This document shows positions 8,390-17,756 of a DNA stretch of 64,000 bases, piece by piece. The stretch's first letter is position 1, and each line of letters begins with the position of its first letter. A program made the translations under genes and the position numbers. Location of the stretch: positions 91,125 through 155,124 of the forward strand of contig JAFTXG010000026.1 of the NCBI GenBank assembly GCA_017461725.1, read 5' to 3'. The notes under the pieces were generated by a model. It worked only from the letters and a program-made list of their open reading frames with translations, searched no databases and was not told the origin of the DNA. The DNA comes from Lachnospiraceae bacterium. Its GTDB lineage: Bacteria; Bacillota; Clostridia; Lachnospirales; Lachnospiraceae.

Positions 8390-9586
8390 TCAGCTCACTC
8401 TCACTCCGCCCTCTGTCCGAATACTCAGACAATGGCAGCTTCCCTCGCCGAGCACTTCCTCCATGTTCTTTACGAAGTCCTCTATCATCTCGTCCGGCAC
8501 AAAAGCCTGAATCGTTCCGGCAAAGCCTCCGCCATGAACACGGTACGCACCTCTACCATCAAGCAGCTTTCCGCAGAGTGCCAGCGCAAGGGCCATCTCC
8601 TGGTGCTCTTTATACCCGGCAGGGATCACATTCTGCAGATACATCCAGCTGCTCTCGCCGGACTGGCGCACCAGCCTGAGAAACGTCTCAAAGTCATTGT
8701 TTTTCAAGGCTTCACACTGTTCCACCACTCTCCGGTTGTCCGCATACACGTGAAGCGCTCTCATCACCGCGCGGTCACCGGCTGCCTTTCGCACCTCGGG
8801 GATCCGCCGCATAAACTCCGCCTCGGGGATCTCCCGAAGGACAGACTTTCCAAATACAGCGCAAACCTTCTGCAGTTCCCCGGGAACCGCCGCATACTCG
8901 TCGGTCAGGTTTGCATGATCCGCTCCCGAGTCGATGATACACAGTGTATATCCCGATTTGGAAAAGTCAAAGTCAATCTTCTCCACCACAGGGGTTTCAT
9001 TGTCCGCAAAGTCAATAGTCACTAGATTTCCCACAGAGGATGCCATCTGATCCATCAGCCCGCAGGGTTTTCCAAAGTACACATTCTCCGCGATCTGGCC
9101 AATCTGCGCGATCTCGATGGGCGATGCCTTTCCGCCGTGCATCAGTTCGTTGATGATCGTGCCCATCAGCACCTCAAAAGCCGCCGATGAGGAGAGGCCG
9201 CTGCCCCGAAGCACATCGCTGATCACATAGGCATCAAAGCCCCGCAGCTTCGCTCCGCGCTTCTTAAACTCCGCCGCCACACCGCGAATCAATGCCGTGG
9301 TCGTTCCACGCTCTCTCTTTCTGTATCTCAGATCCTTCAAATCGATTACGCACATACGGTAACCTGCCGACTGCATACGGATGATGCCCTCATCATTGAA
9401 CGCCACCGCCGCCAGCATATCCAGATTTACCGCGCCTGCCAGCACGCGCCCACGCTGATGATCAGTATGATTTCCGCCGATCTCCGTCCGCCCGGGTGCA
9501 GAGAAAAGCATGATGTCCTTCCCCGTGCCGAAAGTTTTCTCAAAACCTTCCTTTACAATTCCTACACGTGTCGCATCTACCGTCAT
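8390..9586 (-). CDS. galK: galactokinase
   Basis: A 398-residue GHMP-family kinase that phosphorylates galactose at C1, the first committed step of the Leloir pathway in the cytoplasm. The galactokinase signature GRTEIGGNHTDHQRG is at residues 32-46, and the ATP-binding GHMP motif GSGLSSSAAFEV is near 115. The C-terminal motif HGGGFAGTIQAF is near 360. Length matches the family. The start has AGGAGA nine bases upstream. It follows a HAD phosphatase gene on the same strand after 138 bases; galT and galE are not nearby. GlcNAc/GalNAc kinase activity cannot be excluded, but the signature favours galactose. Confidence 0.92.
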   Translation of the reverse strand: MTVDATRVGIVKEGFEKTFGTGKDIMLFSAPGRTEIGGNHTDHQRGRVLAGAVNLDMLAAVAFNDEGIIRMQSAGYRMCVIDLKDLRYRKRERGTTTALIRGVAAEFKKRGAKLRGFDAYVISDVLRGSGLSSSAAFEVLMGTIINELMHGGKASPIEIAQIGQIAENVYFGKPCGLMDQMASSVGNLVTIDFADNETPVVEKIDFDFSKSGYTLCIIDSGADHANLTDEYAAVPGELQKVCAVFGKSVLREIPEAEFMRRIPEVRKAAGDRAVMRALHVYADNRRVVEQCEALKNNDFETFLRLVRQSGESSWMYLQNVIPAGYKEHQEMALALALCGKLLDGRGAYRVHGGGFAGTIQAFVPDEMIEDFVKNMEEVLGEGSCHCLSIRTEGGVRVS

Positions 9587-9724
9587 ATCTATCGTCTCCT
9601 GACCTTCTGTCTTTCTGTTTTCAACCCCATTACTTCCATTTCAGCATTCGCGAGACAATCGCCCTAAACGCATGGCCTGATGTTCACCAAACCCGAGAAA
9701 TACGGTTCATCCGCTGTACCAGCC

Positions 9725-10411
9725 TCACTCCGAAAGAAGCTTCCACACCTCATCCAGCGTTTTCACCTCGTAATCGATCTTCATGCCCCTGTCCGGCTTC
9801 CCTGCCGGATTGTACCAGCAGGTGGCGATATCGGCATTGATGCCGCCCTGAATATCCGCACTGAGGGAGTCCCCCACGATGATGGCCTTCTCCTTGCAAA
9901 ATCCGGGGATATTCGCAAAGCAATGGTCAAAATACTCGCGCTTAGGCTTCTGCCAGCCAATCGCCTCGGAGATGAACACGCCGTCCACATACCGGTTGAT
10001 CCCGGACATCTCAAGACGCTTCACCTGCGTCTCCAGAACACCGTTGGTCACAATATATGATTGCGCCGAGCTATCCTTCAATTTCTGTAGGAACGCCTCC
10101 GCTCCCGGTTCAAAAAAGGCGTAATCTGCCAGATTTCTCCGGTACTGATCCTCGAATGCCGCCGGATCGCCGTCAATGCCATATTCATTAAATAAAAGCT
10201 CAAACCGCAGCACCAGAATTTCCTCGCGGGTCTTCTCGCCCCGCTCATGAATCTCCCATACCATGGCGTTAATCCCGTGATAACGGTGATATATCTCCTC
10301 TGTCCAGTGATACCCGAACTGCTCAAAGGCGCGCTTAAACGCCTGTGCCTCGCAGGCATTGAAATCCAGAATCGTCCCGTCCACATCCAGCAAAACAAAT
10401 TGATAATTCAA
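9725..10411 (-). CDS. YjjG-family HAD hydrolase (noncanonical nucleotidase)
   Basis: A 228-residue haloacid-dehalogenase phosphatase. Motif I DVDGTILD is at residues 8-15, motif II is VTNG (about 122), the motif III lysine lies in GWQKPKREYF and motif IV is GDSLSADIQGG. The cap sequence and overall length fit the YjjG/YfnB group, which dephosphorylate pyrimidine nucleoside monophosphates, including damaged ones. Sub-family HAD assignments by eye are uncertain, so the substrate is tentative. It is leftward, upstream of galK, and divergent from the polysaccharide deacetylase gene. Confidence 0.75.
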   Translation of the reverse strand: MNYQFVLLDVDGTILDFNACEAQAFKRAFEQFGYHWTEEIYHRYHGINAMVWEIHERGEKTREEILVLRFELLFNEYGIDGDPAAFEDQYRRNLADYAFFEPGAEAFLQKLKDSSAQSYIVTNGVLETQVKRLEMSGINRYVDGVFISEAIGWQKPKREYFDHCFANIPGFCKEKAIIVGDSLSADIQGGINADIATCWYNPAGKPDRGMKIDYEVKTLDEVWKLLSE

Positions 10412-10544
10412 GGGTAGTCCTCCTCATTCATTCAGGGTAAGTCCAGTATACCGAATTTTGCAGCATAAATCAACAGCAGTTTGCTCTGCATACCTTATCT
10501 CTCTCCGGCATATACTTCTGTAACCATATTTCCGAGGTCAGTCC

Positions 10545-11546
10545 ATGAAGTTCTCACTTCCCAGCCTTAAGACATCCCGCCCTTCCATAAAGAACACCCC
10601 GACGCCCACTCCCGCTCAACATACAGCGCCCAATGACCGCCCGGTCCGCCTGTCCTATCAGGTCATCATGGAATGCGGTATCATCTGGGCCACCGCTCTG
10701 ATCGTCGCCGTCGGCGGTCTTTTGTTCACCGAGGCCACTCTGAAGGCATCCGGACCGGACGGCTCCGTCATAGCAAACGCCATTCCGGGCGAATCCGATT
10801 ATCAGTCAGGTGTATCCGGCCAACCCGGCAGCAATACCGACAACGGCAACACGCAGGGACTAACCGGCGACTCAGCCACCTACGACAATCAGGTTGGCGA
10901 CCGACAATTGCCCATTTACTGCGTGAACACCGATAAAAAGGTGGTCGCACTGTCCTTCGACGCCGCCTGGGGCAACGAGGACACCATGATCCTCATGGAC
11001 ATTCTCGCCAAGTACAATGTCAAAGTCACCTTTTTCATGACCGGCGGCTGGGTCAATAAATTTCCTGAGGATGTGAAATACATCGCCGAGCAGGGCCACG
11101 ATCTAGGCAACCACTCTCTGAGCCACAAAGAAATGAGCAAGCTTTCCGAGGCAGAGATCCGCGAGGAGCTTCAAGCCGTCCATGACAAGGTGAAGGAACT
11201 GACGGGCATCGAGATGGATCTTTTCCGCCCGCCCTACGGTGACTACGATGACGAGGTGATCACCACCGCCCGGGATATGGGCTATTTCACCATTCAGTGG
11301 GATGTGGACAGTCTGGACTGGAAGGACTACGGCGCGGCCTCCATCGTAAAGACCGTCTGCAACCACAAAAACCTGAAAAACGGCTCCATCATTCTCATGC
11401 ACAACGGGGCGAAATACACCCCCGAGGCGCTGGAATCCGTGATCAAGGGACTCCTGGATCAGGGCTATGAGATCGTTCCGATATCCGAGCTGATCATCCG
11501 GGACAGCTATCATCTGGATCACACGGGAATGCAGATTGCGGACTGA
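10545..11546 (+). CDS. membrane-anchored polysaccharide deacetylase
   Basis: A 333-residue protein. A basic, Pro/Thr-rich cytoplasmic tail (1-38) and one membrane segment (about 41-63) are followed by a Gly/Asn/Ser-rich linker and a NodB domain (about 128-320). NodB motifs are visible: catalytic base and metal Asp in LSFDAAWG, the metal His pair HSLSH, the arginine motif RPPYGDYD, and a late Leu-His in ILMHNG. The family removes acetyl groups from N-acetylglucosamine polymers, here probably peptidoglycan outside the membrane. The layout resembles sporulation or cell-wall deacetylases (PdaB-like), but the exact substrate is unknown. It is a single gene reading toward a convergent LysR gene. 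Confidence 0.85.
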   Translation: MKFSLPSLKTSRPSIKNTPTPTPAQHTAPNDRPVRLSYQVIMECGIIWATALIVAVGGLLFTEATLKASGPDGSVIANAIPGESDYQSGVSGQPGSNTDNGNTQGLTGDSATYDNQVGDRQLPIYCVNTDKKVVALSFDAAWGNEDTMILMDILAKYNVKVTFFMTGGWVNKFPEDVKYIAEQGHDLGNHSLSHKEMSKLSEAEIREELQAVHDKVKELTGIEMDLFRPPYGDYDDEVITTARDMGYFTIQWDVDSLDWKDYGAASIVKTVCNHKNLKNGSIILMHNGAKYTPEALESVIKGLLDQGYEIVPISELIIRDSYHLDHTGMQIAD

Positions 11547-11572
11547 CGGGCATCGCTCCGGTCATCGGCAGA

Positions 11573-12550
11573 TCAATCAGCCTCCGCACACGGCAATCCG
11601 AGTCCCGGGCTAATGATCGTCTCCCCGGCCACCTGAATAAACCGCTCCATGGCTCTGGTCACATAACGGTTCTTTTTTCCTGCAATGGAAAGTGTCCTGT
11701 GACCGCTTCCCCTGACGCGATACAGATAGACCTCGTCCGGGAAGCGATGATATTTAAACATGGTGTCCGTCACAAAACACACCCCATTCCCCGAGGCGGC
11801 CAGCGCATAGGAGGTCAACAGCTGGTCCATGCGGAAGCTGACCTGGGGCGTAAAATGATTTTCCCTGAAAATGGTCACAGCCTGGTGATGCATGTTGTGA
11901 CCACTTTTCAGCAGAATAAATTTCTCATTTTCAAACTTCTCTATGAACACCTCACGCAAAGATTCTGCCGTTATCCCACCCAGATAAATTTCCTTCGGAG
12001 TGGTTCGATATCCCTCCAGCCCCTCATTACACTTACAAGCCGCAGGCACCGCCAGCAGGATCTGCTCATTCAGCAGAGGAACATACTCGAAATTCTTCAC
12101 TTCCTCATTAAAGCTGTCGATGACCAGATCAATCTCCTCGTCAATAATCTTCTTTTGCAGTTCCACCGAACTGGTCTCCACCAGCGAAATATTGATTTTA
12201 GGATAATCCCTCGAAAAGCGACTGACCACAAGCGGCAGAATGTAGGAGGACACATAATTTGAACCGCCTATGGTAATGCTGCCTTGTTCCAGCCGGTTCA
12301 TGTCACTCACCCGCGCCGCGAAATCTTTTTCCAGATTCATAATCCTCTCAGCAGTCTCCAGATAGGCCTTCCCGATCTCCGTGGGACGCACCGCGGAATA
12401 CCGACGCTCAAACAACGGCATGCCGATCTCCTCCTCGATTTTTCGGATGGCCGAGCTCAAACATGGCTGGGAGACGTAAAGCTTCTCCGCAGCCTTGGTA
12501 AAGCTCTGCTCTTTGTATACGGTGTACACATATTCCATTTTCTTAAACAT
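11573..12550 (-). CDS. LysR-family regulator of the divergent tauE/D-aminoacylase genes
   Basis: A 325-residue LysR-type regulator. The N-terminal winged helix-turn-helix (residues 5-62) has the standard sequence FTKAAEKLYVSQPCLSSAIR, and the effector-binding domain covers about 90-300. It is transcribed away from a TauE/SafE-type exporter gene with a 182-base AT-rich gap that holds the exporter promoter at 12685-12713. LysR proteins usually control the divergent gene, with a small-molecule inducer. An N-acyl-D-amino acid or sulfonate-like ligand is a guess from the neighbours. The start ATG at 12550 has a purine-rich upstream site. Confidence 0.88.
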   Translation of the reverse strand: MFKKMEYVYTVYKEQSFTKAAEKLYVSQPCLSSAIRKIEEEIGMPLFERRYSAVRPTEIGKAYLETAERIMNLEKDFAARVSDMNRLEQGSITIGGSNYVSSYILPLVVSRFSRDYPKINISLVETSSVELQKKIIDEEIDLVIDSFNEEVKNFEYVPLLNEQILLAVPAACKCNEGLEGYRTTPKEIYLGGITAESLREVFIEKFENEKFILLKSGHNMHHQAVTIFRENHFTPQVSFRMDQLLTSYALAASGNGVCFVTDTMFKYHRFPDEVYLYRVRGSGHRTLSIAGKKNRYVTRAMERFIQVAGETIISPGLGLPCAEAD

Positions 12551-12684
12551 AGTCTGTCTCTTCGCCCCTCTTCTCTCCGTTTTTGGAACTTTCCTTTTTT
12601 CCGATGTCCCGCTGCTGTCGTCAAAAGCAACTGAGACATCCGATCAATAACAAAAATTTATATTTAATATACAATTATACAAAT

Positions 12685-12713
12685 TTGATTATATCTCCGG
12701 TGTGTAGTAAAAT
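12685..12713 (+). promoter_or_regulatory. promoter of the TauE/SafE exporter gene
   Basis: A -35 TTGATT (12685-12690) and -10 TAAAAT (12708-12713) are separated by 17 bases, 20 bases before the ATG at 12733. The AT-rich block just upstream (12660-12690) is the natural place for LysR binding. Confidence 0.55.
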
Positions 12714-12732
12714 CAACCCGGAGGTCGAAATT

Positions 12733-13494
12733 ATGGAACTTTTGTCGAAATTGATTTTTGTATGTCCCTTACTCTTTATGGCCGGTGTGATCGACGGTAT
12801 CTCGGGCGGAGGCGGTCTGATCGCGCTGCCGACCTATATCATGACCGGAATGCCCATGAACTTTGCCTATGGCTGCAACAAAATGCAAAGCGGAATCGGA
12901 ACCTTCGCCGCGCTGGTAAAATATATGAAGAGCGGCTTTGTGGATCTGAAGGCAGCCCTTATCTCCGCTGCGACTGCCATTATCGGAGCGCTGGTTTCTA
13001 CGCGGATCATGTTGACACTGGACGACGGAACCATTAAAATAATCATTGTAGTGGCAATGTGTTTCATCATTACGCTGATGCTCCTGATGAATAAGGTGAA
13101 GTCCGGCCAAACGACCAAAATTGAGCTGAATCGACAAAACATTCTGCGCTGTCTCGCCGTCGGACTGGTGCTGGGCCTGTACGACGGTTTCTTTGGCCCG
13201 GGCGGCGGCACCATTGCATTGATGCTTTTTGCGATTATTTTTAAATACGATGTCCGCACCGGTACCGGAAACGGAAAGGTGATCATCGTCGTATCTAATT
13301 TTATTGCGCTGATCAACTATATTATCGAGGGCAGCATTTTATATGAGATCGCGATCCCTGCCACCATCGCCAATGTGCTGGGAAGCTGGCTGGGCGCAAA
13401 CCTGGCGGTCAAAAACGGCAGAAAACTGGTAAAAAAGATGATGATGGCCGTGGCTGTCATTCTGGTCATCCAGGCAGTGACCAAGTTAGCTTAA
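12733..13494 (+). CDS. TauE/SafE family membrane transporter
   Basis: A 253-residue integral membrane protein with about eight hydrophobic segments and the two family repeats: the first glycine cluster is GVIDGISGGGGLIALPTYI (residues 16-34), the second GLYDGFFGPGGGTIALML (about 150-167). The TauE/SafE family exports sulfite, sulfoacetate or other organic anions. The ATG at 12733 has GGAGG seven bases upstream; the open frame extends 50 codons further 5-prime but without a ribosome site. It lies 80 bases before a D-aminoacylase gene, so the two probably form one operon under the divergent LysR protein. Substrate unknown. Confidence 0.85.
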   Translation: MELLSKLIFVCPLLFMAGVIDGISGGGGLIALPTYIMTGMPMNFAYGCNKMQSGIGTFAALVKYMKSGFVDLKAALISAATAIIGALVSTRIMLTLDDGTIKIIIVVAMCFIITLMLLMNKVKSGQTTKIELNRQNILRCLAVGLVLGLYDGFFGPGGGTIALMLFAIIFKYDVRTGTGNGKVIIVVSNFIALINYIIEGSILYEIAIPATIANVLGSWLGANLAVKNGRKLVKKMMMAVAVILVIQAVTKLA

Positions 13495-13574
13495 ACTTGG
13501 CCCCCAGCGGCCACAACAAATTAAATCATTTGCAATTACATATGAATCAATAAATTTAAAGTGGAGAATTAAGC

Positions 13575-15125
13575 ATGTATGATCTGATCCTTAAAAACGG
13601 AAACATCATCGACGGAACCGGAAGTCCGGCCTATCTTGCGGATCTTGCCATTGTGGACGGAAAAATTGTTCGCATCGGTCAAGGGCTGACCGGAGCAAAA
13701 CAGGAGATCGACGCGACCGGGTTGACTGTGACCCCGGGATTTATCGATTCCCACAGTCACTCTGACTCCACGGTACTCACCTACCCTGACCAGATCGAGA
13801 AGATCGAGCAGGGCATCACCATATCCATCGCCGGACAGTGCGGCACTTCCCCTGCTCCCATCAGCCGGGACATCACCCCCGACAAGGCTTCCATGATCGG
13901 GGAATTTGGTCTGGATACGGATATTTACCGCACCATGGGGTCCTTTTTGCAGACGGCAAAGAATGTTCCCCAAGGCTCCCACATCGCTATTCTGGTGGGA
14001 CACTGTGCGCTGAGATTGGCGGTCATGGGCATGGAAAACCGGGAACCCACCGCCGATGAGCTTGAAAAAATGAAATCTCTCCTCCGCGAAGGCATGGACA
14101 ATGGCGCTCTCGGTGTGTCCTTCGGTCTGATCTACCCGCCCAGCTGTTATGCAAAGACGGATGAATTGATCGAACTTGCCAAGGTAGTCTCCGAGTATCA
14201 CGGCATCGTGGCCGCCCATATTCGAAACGAGGGGGATTTCGTGGTCAAATCCACCAACGAATTTATTACCATCATCAAGGAATCCGGCGCGAGGGGTGTC
14301 ATCTCCCACCACAAATCCGCAGGCTTTGAGAACTGGGGCAAGGTCACTCACACCTTGCGAATGATCGATGCGGCCAACGCAAACGGCGCCGAAATTTATT
14401 GTGATGTATATCCTTACGGCGCATCACACACCTCCGTAGGCGTGCGGTTCGTTCCCAAGGAATACCACGCCATGGGTCTGAAAAACGTCCTGTCCGACCC
14501 CGAGCTTCGCAAAAAGATCCGTCAGGAAAATCTGGATTACTTCGGCCCCGGTCTTGACTGGGTACTGGTCACTTCATGTGACGCTTACCCGGAGGTTGAG
14601 GGGAAGACCCTCGCCCAGATTGCCCGGGAATGGAATAAAGACGAGTACGAGACCACTTTTGACCTGGTGCGGGACAGCGGCAAATGCCAGGCCTGCTTCT
14701 TCAACATCTGTGAGGAGGACATCGAAACCGTGATGGCCTACCCCCGCGCCATGATCTGTACCGACTCCGGTGTGGCCCGCAATAATACGGTGTATCATCC
14801 CAGACTCCGCGGCACCTTCCCCAGAGCACTGGGACGTTATGTGCGGGAGCGGGGCGTTGTCACCCTCCCGGAGATGATCCGCAAAATGACCTCCATGCCT
14901 GCCGCCGTCTACGGTCTGACGGGCAAAGGTCTGTTAAGGGAAGGCTTCGATGCGGATATCTGTATCTTTGATCCGGATAAAATTATTGACCGCGCCGAGT
15001 ACACTGACTGTAGCAAGCGGGCGGAGGGCTTAAACTACGTAATCCTCGGAGGCGAAGTGGTTGTCGAGGATGCGGTTTATAATGGTAAACGGATGGGAAA
15101 GGTGATTCTTAAAAATACCAGATAA
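13575..15125 (+). CDS. N-acyl-D-amino-acid deacylase family amidohydrolase
   Basis: A 516-residue metal-dependent amidohydrolase. It opens with the beta-sandwich stretch MYDLILKNGNIIDGTGSPAY and then the metal motif GFIDSHSHSD (about 54-63). A glycine/cysteine run AGQCGTSPAP at about 90 is typical of D-aminoacylases. Further His ligands appear in HHKSAGFENWGK (about 238) and the catalytic Asp region CTDSGV lies near 396. The family hydrolyses N-acyl-D-amino acids or D-aminoacyl dipeptides, products of peptidoglycan or bacterial metabolites. It follows a TauE/SafE exporter and a LysR regulator. Whether the exporter handles its product is speculation. The ribosome site is GTGGAG eight bases before the ATG. 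Confidence 0.85.
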   Translation: MYDLILKNGNIIDGTGSPAYLADLAIVDGKIVRIGQGLTGAKQEIDATGLTVTPGFIDSHSHSDSTVLTYPDQIEKIEQGITISIAGQCGTSPAPISRDITPDKASMIGEFGLDTDIYRTMGSFLQTAKNVPQGSHIAILVGHCALRLAVMGMENREPTADELEKMKSLLREGMDNGALGVSFGLIYPPSCYAKTDELIELAKVVSEYHGIVAAHIRNEGDFVVKSTNEFITIIKESGARGVISHHKSAGFENWGKVTHTLRMIDAANANGAEIYCDVYPYGASHTSVGVRFVPKEYHAMGLKNVLSDPELRKKIRQENLDYFGPGLDWVLVTSCDAYPEVEGKTLAQIAREWNKDEYETTFDLVRDSGKCQACFFNICEEDIETVMAYPRAMICTDSGVARNNTVYHPRLRGTFPRALGRYVRERGVVTLPEMIRKMTSMPAAVYGLTGKGLLREGFDADICIFDPDKIIDRAEYTDCSKRAEGLNYVILGGEVVVEDAVYNGKRMGKVILKNTR

Positions 15126-15200
15126 TTGTATTTCCCCTCTCATCCTCAGGCACTTCCAGAAAGTCAAGAGTTACCATACTTTTCGACAAAAAACTTTACA

Positions 15201-15256
15201 AAAGCAGGCCATGAAGAATGAGCACATAAAAGTCCCATTATTCATGGCCTGCTTAT
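15201..15256. terminator. terminator between D-aminoacylase and tyrS
   Basis: A perfect stem AGCAGGCCATGAA / TTCATGGCCTGCT with a 25-base loop lies between convergent genes. It has A-rich bases before and TTATTAT after, so it could stop both. Confidence 0.7.
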
Positions 15257-15295
15257 TATCACGTTTCTATTTCCTTTTCACAATCCAGACAATTC

Positions 15296-16516
15296 TCACT
15301 TCACAACTGCCTTGTGGAATACCTTCTTACCCTTCTTGATCTTCACACCCTCGGTCAGCTGCTCCTTGGTGATCACCAGGTCAATGCTGGTCACCTTCTC
15401 GCCGTTGACGGAAACACCGCCCTGCTGGATCAGACGTCTCGCCTCGCCCTTGCTGGCGGTCAGCTTGCAGGTCATCATCAGGTCCATGATACCGATACCG
15501 TTCTCTGCGTCTGCCGCGTCGATCTCGGTGGTGGGCATGTTGCTGTCATCGCCTACGCCGGAGAACAGTGCGTGGGAAGCCTCACGGGCCTTCACTGCCT
15601 CTTCCTCGCCGTGAACCAGCTTGGTCAGCTCGAATGCCAGAACTTCCTTCTTCTCGTTGATGCGGTTGTCTGCCCAGTTCTCCATCTCCGCGATCTCCTC
15701 CAGAGAGATGAAGGTCAGCATGCGGATACACTTCATAACGTCAGCGTCATCCACATTTCTCCAGTACTGGAAGAACTCGAAGGGAGTGGTCTTATTCGGA
15801 TCAAGCCATACTGCACCCTTCTGGGTCTTGCCCATCTTCTTGCCCTCGCTGTTTAAGAGCAGGGTGATGGTCATGGCGAACGCGTCCTTTCCGGTCTTTC
15901 TGCGGATCAGGTCGGTGCCGGCCAGCATATTGCTCCACTGGTCATCGCCGCCGAACTGCATGTTGCAGCCCAGGTTGTTGTGCAGGTACAGGAAGTCGTA
16001 TGCCTGCATGATCATGTAGTTGAACTCCAGGAAACTCAGTCCCTTTTCCATTCTCTGCTTGTAGCACTCTGCGCGGAGCATGTTGTTGACGGAGAAGCAA
16101 GCGCCCACATCGCGCAGCATCTCCACATAGTTCAGGTTCAGCAGCCAGTCAGCGTTGTTTACCATCACGGCCTTGCCCTCGCCGAACTCAATGAAACGCT
16201 CCATCTGCTTTCTGAAGCACTCACTGTTGTGCTCGATGATCTCCGTGGTCATCATGGAACGCATATCGGTTCTGCCGGAAGGGTCACCGATGTGCGCGGT
16301 TCCGCCGCCCACCAGAACGACAGGCTTGTTTCCTGCCATCTGCAGACGCTTCATCAGGCAAAGCGCCATGAAATGTCCCACGTGAAGGGAATCTGCGGTG
16401 GGGTCAAAGCCGATGTAAAATCTCGCACCGCCGTTGTTGATCAGGTCTCTGATCTGGGGCTCGTCAGTCACCTGAGCGATCAGGCCGCGGGCCTGCAATT
16501 CTTCGTAAATCTGCAT
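15296..16516 (-). CDS. tyrS: tyrosyl-tRNA synthetase
   Basis: A 406-residue class I aminoacyl-tRNA synthetase that charges tRNA-Tyr. The HIGH-type motif is HVGH in [12 protein letters not shown] (about 45), the Tyr-binding region is [12 protein letters not shown] (about 190) and the KMSKS-type loop is GKKMGKT (about 230). A C-terminal S4 RNA-binding domain follows ([19 protein letters not shown], about 345-365). The ATG at 16516 gives the usual family length and has GGAGG upstream; the open frame extends 78 codons back into the leader but that part is not coding. A Tyr T-box leader controls it. Confidence 0.95.
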   Translation of the reverse strand: MQIYEELQARGLIAQVTDEPQIRDLINNGGARFYIGFDPTADSLHVGHFMALCLMKRLQMAGNKPVVLVGGGTAHIGDPSGRTDMRSMMTTEIIEHNSECFRKQMERFIEFGEGKAVMVNNADWLLNLNYVEMLRDVGACFSVNNMLRAECYKQRMEKGLSFLEFNYMIMQAYDFLYLHNNLGCNMQFGGDDQWSNMLAGTDLIRRKTGKDAFAMTITLLLNSEGKKMGKTQKGAVWLDPNKTTPFEFFQYWRNVDDADVMKCIRMLTFISLEEIAEMENWADNRINEKKEVLAFELTKLVHGEEEAVKAREASHALFSGVGDDSNMPTTEIDAADAENGIGIMDLMMTCKLTASKGEARRLIQQGGVSVNGEKVTSIDLVITKEQLTEGVKIKKGKKVFHKAVVK

Positions 16517-16624
16517 GTTTGTTTCCTCCGAAAAAATATAATGATAAATTAATTTTGCCCTTTTCCTCCACGTAACCATAAGTCGTCTTCTGAGAATAGG
16601 GCTTCTTACCGCCGCCGTCCGGGG

Positions 16625-17115
16625 TTTCGAAAATAAAAAAGAAGCCCCCTGTCCCGGCTGGCCGGAACAGAGGACGAATATACTTCGCGGTACCACCTCT
16701 GGTTTAAGCATCCCTCGCGGAAATGCTCCTCTACGTGTGCAATCACACACTGGCGCGATATCGGGCGCACCCGTCTTTCCCTACTGTAATAAGTCTTTGG
16801 ATTGCTCTGCCGCAATCCCACGCTCATTCGCAAATCGCTCCGCTTCGCGTTGCTTTTTTGCTCATGATCGTTGTCCCGTCCAATGTCAGCGCATCCCTGC
16901 ATGCAAGCATGCGGTCTGCACTGGTCTACGCTCCGCTCCGGTCGTTGCTAAGCGAGTGCCACAGGCACTCAGCAACGCTGTCCGGCGACTTATCGTTCAG
17001 GAAGCAGCTCCGGAATGTATTCAAGTCAGTCTGTTTACACCCTCACACCAACCGGATGCTCTCTGAAAAACCTTTACTGCTCTACTGGTTTCCTTCATCG
17101 CCTTGCTTTATAACT
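16625..17115 (-). promoter_or_regulatory. tyrosine T-box riboswitch leader of tyrS, with expanded linker
   Basis: Read on the minus strand, the leader starts near 17115, just after a TATAAT at 17122-17127. The Stem I parts GCGATGAAGGAAAC and the AG-bulge CAGAGAGC are followed by the specifier loop TTGAATACATTCCGGAG, whose TAC codon (17017-17019) is Tyr. The antiterminator T-box AGAGGTGGTACCGCG is at about 16687-16702, and a GC-rich terminator with a T-run follows at 16628-16672. Uncharged tRNA-Tyr should switch on tyrS. The stretch between Stem I and the antiterminator is about 280 bases, unusually long. It contains a strong hairpin and a block shared with the intergenic element at 49962-50079. 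Confidence 0.88.
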
Positions 17116-17198
17116 GGCGACATTATAGCACAGGTTTCTCAAAAAGGGAAGATACTATTTCGGGGAAATTTTATCCCTCTGGTATAATTTACCTTTAG

Positions 17199-17672
17199 TC
17201 AGTTCAGCTTTCCGGCGTTCTTGCTCGCCTCAAGGCTCTTGTTGAGCATTTCCTGCTGAGCTGCCATGCGCTTCTCCTGATCCGCTGCGATTTTGTCCAG
17301 TTTCTCCTTGCGGTTAGCCTCCAGCTCACTCTGCTTCTCCGCCATGCGCTGCTTTGCCTCCTCGACCGTCTCGCCCTCCTTGGTGAAGAATTTGTCCACA
17401 AACTTGTCGGTCATCTTGTTGAAGCCGCTTACCACACCATCCTCAATCTTTTTGTAACCGCTGACTACACCGTCCTCGATCTTCTTATAACCGCTGACTA
17501 CGCCATCCTCAATCTTCTGAAATCCTTCTGCTGCGCCTTTACCCATCTTCTCAATCGCCTCCTCTGCATTCTCGCCAAACTGCTCTACCTTATCTGCAAC
17601 CTTCTCCGCTGCGCCCTCAGTCACATTCTGAATGTTCTCAATATCCTCTTTGCTGAAATCAAATCCCTTCAT
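17199..17672 (-). CDS. hypothetical helical protein with 13-residue tandem repeats
   Basis: A 157-residue hydrophilic, almost wholly helical protein. Residues 54-92 hold three near-identical 13-residue repeats (GYKKIEDGVVSGY type), preceded by a related FQKIEDGVV unit, which suggests an amphipathic or coiled-coil array. Residues 105-150 are a highly charged coiled-coil-like stretch rich in Glu, Lys and Gln. There is no signal peptide. The ATG at 17672 has GGAGG eight bases upstream; an in-frame ATG at 17714 lacks one. It follows a small membrane protein gene on the same strand. Similar repeat proteins occur in other Lachnospiraceae, but no function is known to me. Confidence 0.65.
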   Translation of the reverse strand: MKGFDFSKEDIENIQNVTEGAAEKVADKVEQFGENAEEAIEKMGKGAAEGFQKIEDGVVSGYKKIEDGVVSGYKKIEDGVVSGFNKMTDKFVDKFFTKEGETVEEAKQRMAEKQSELEANRKEKLDKIAADQEKRMAAQQEMLNKSLEASKNAGKLN

Positions 17673-17756
17673 TACTTTTACCTCCACGTTTCTCGTTTTC
17701 TTGCTTATTTGCATTATTCTTTGCTGTTCTCTGTGTGTTATGCTCTCTGCGTATCC

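Noticed and set aside
16606..16902. 98-codon minus-strand frame in the tyrS leader
   Set aside because: It runs through the T-box antiterminator and terminator; the RNA structure explains this region.
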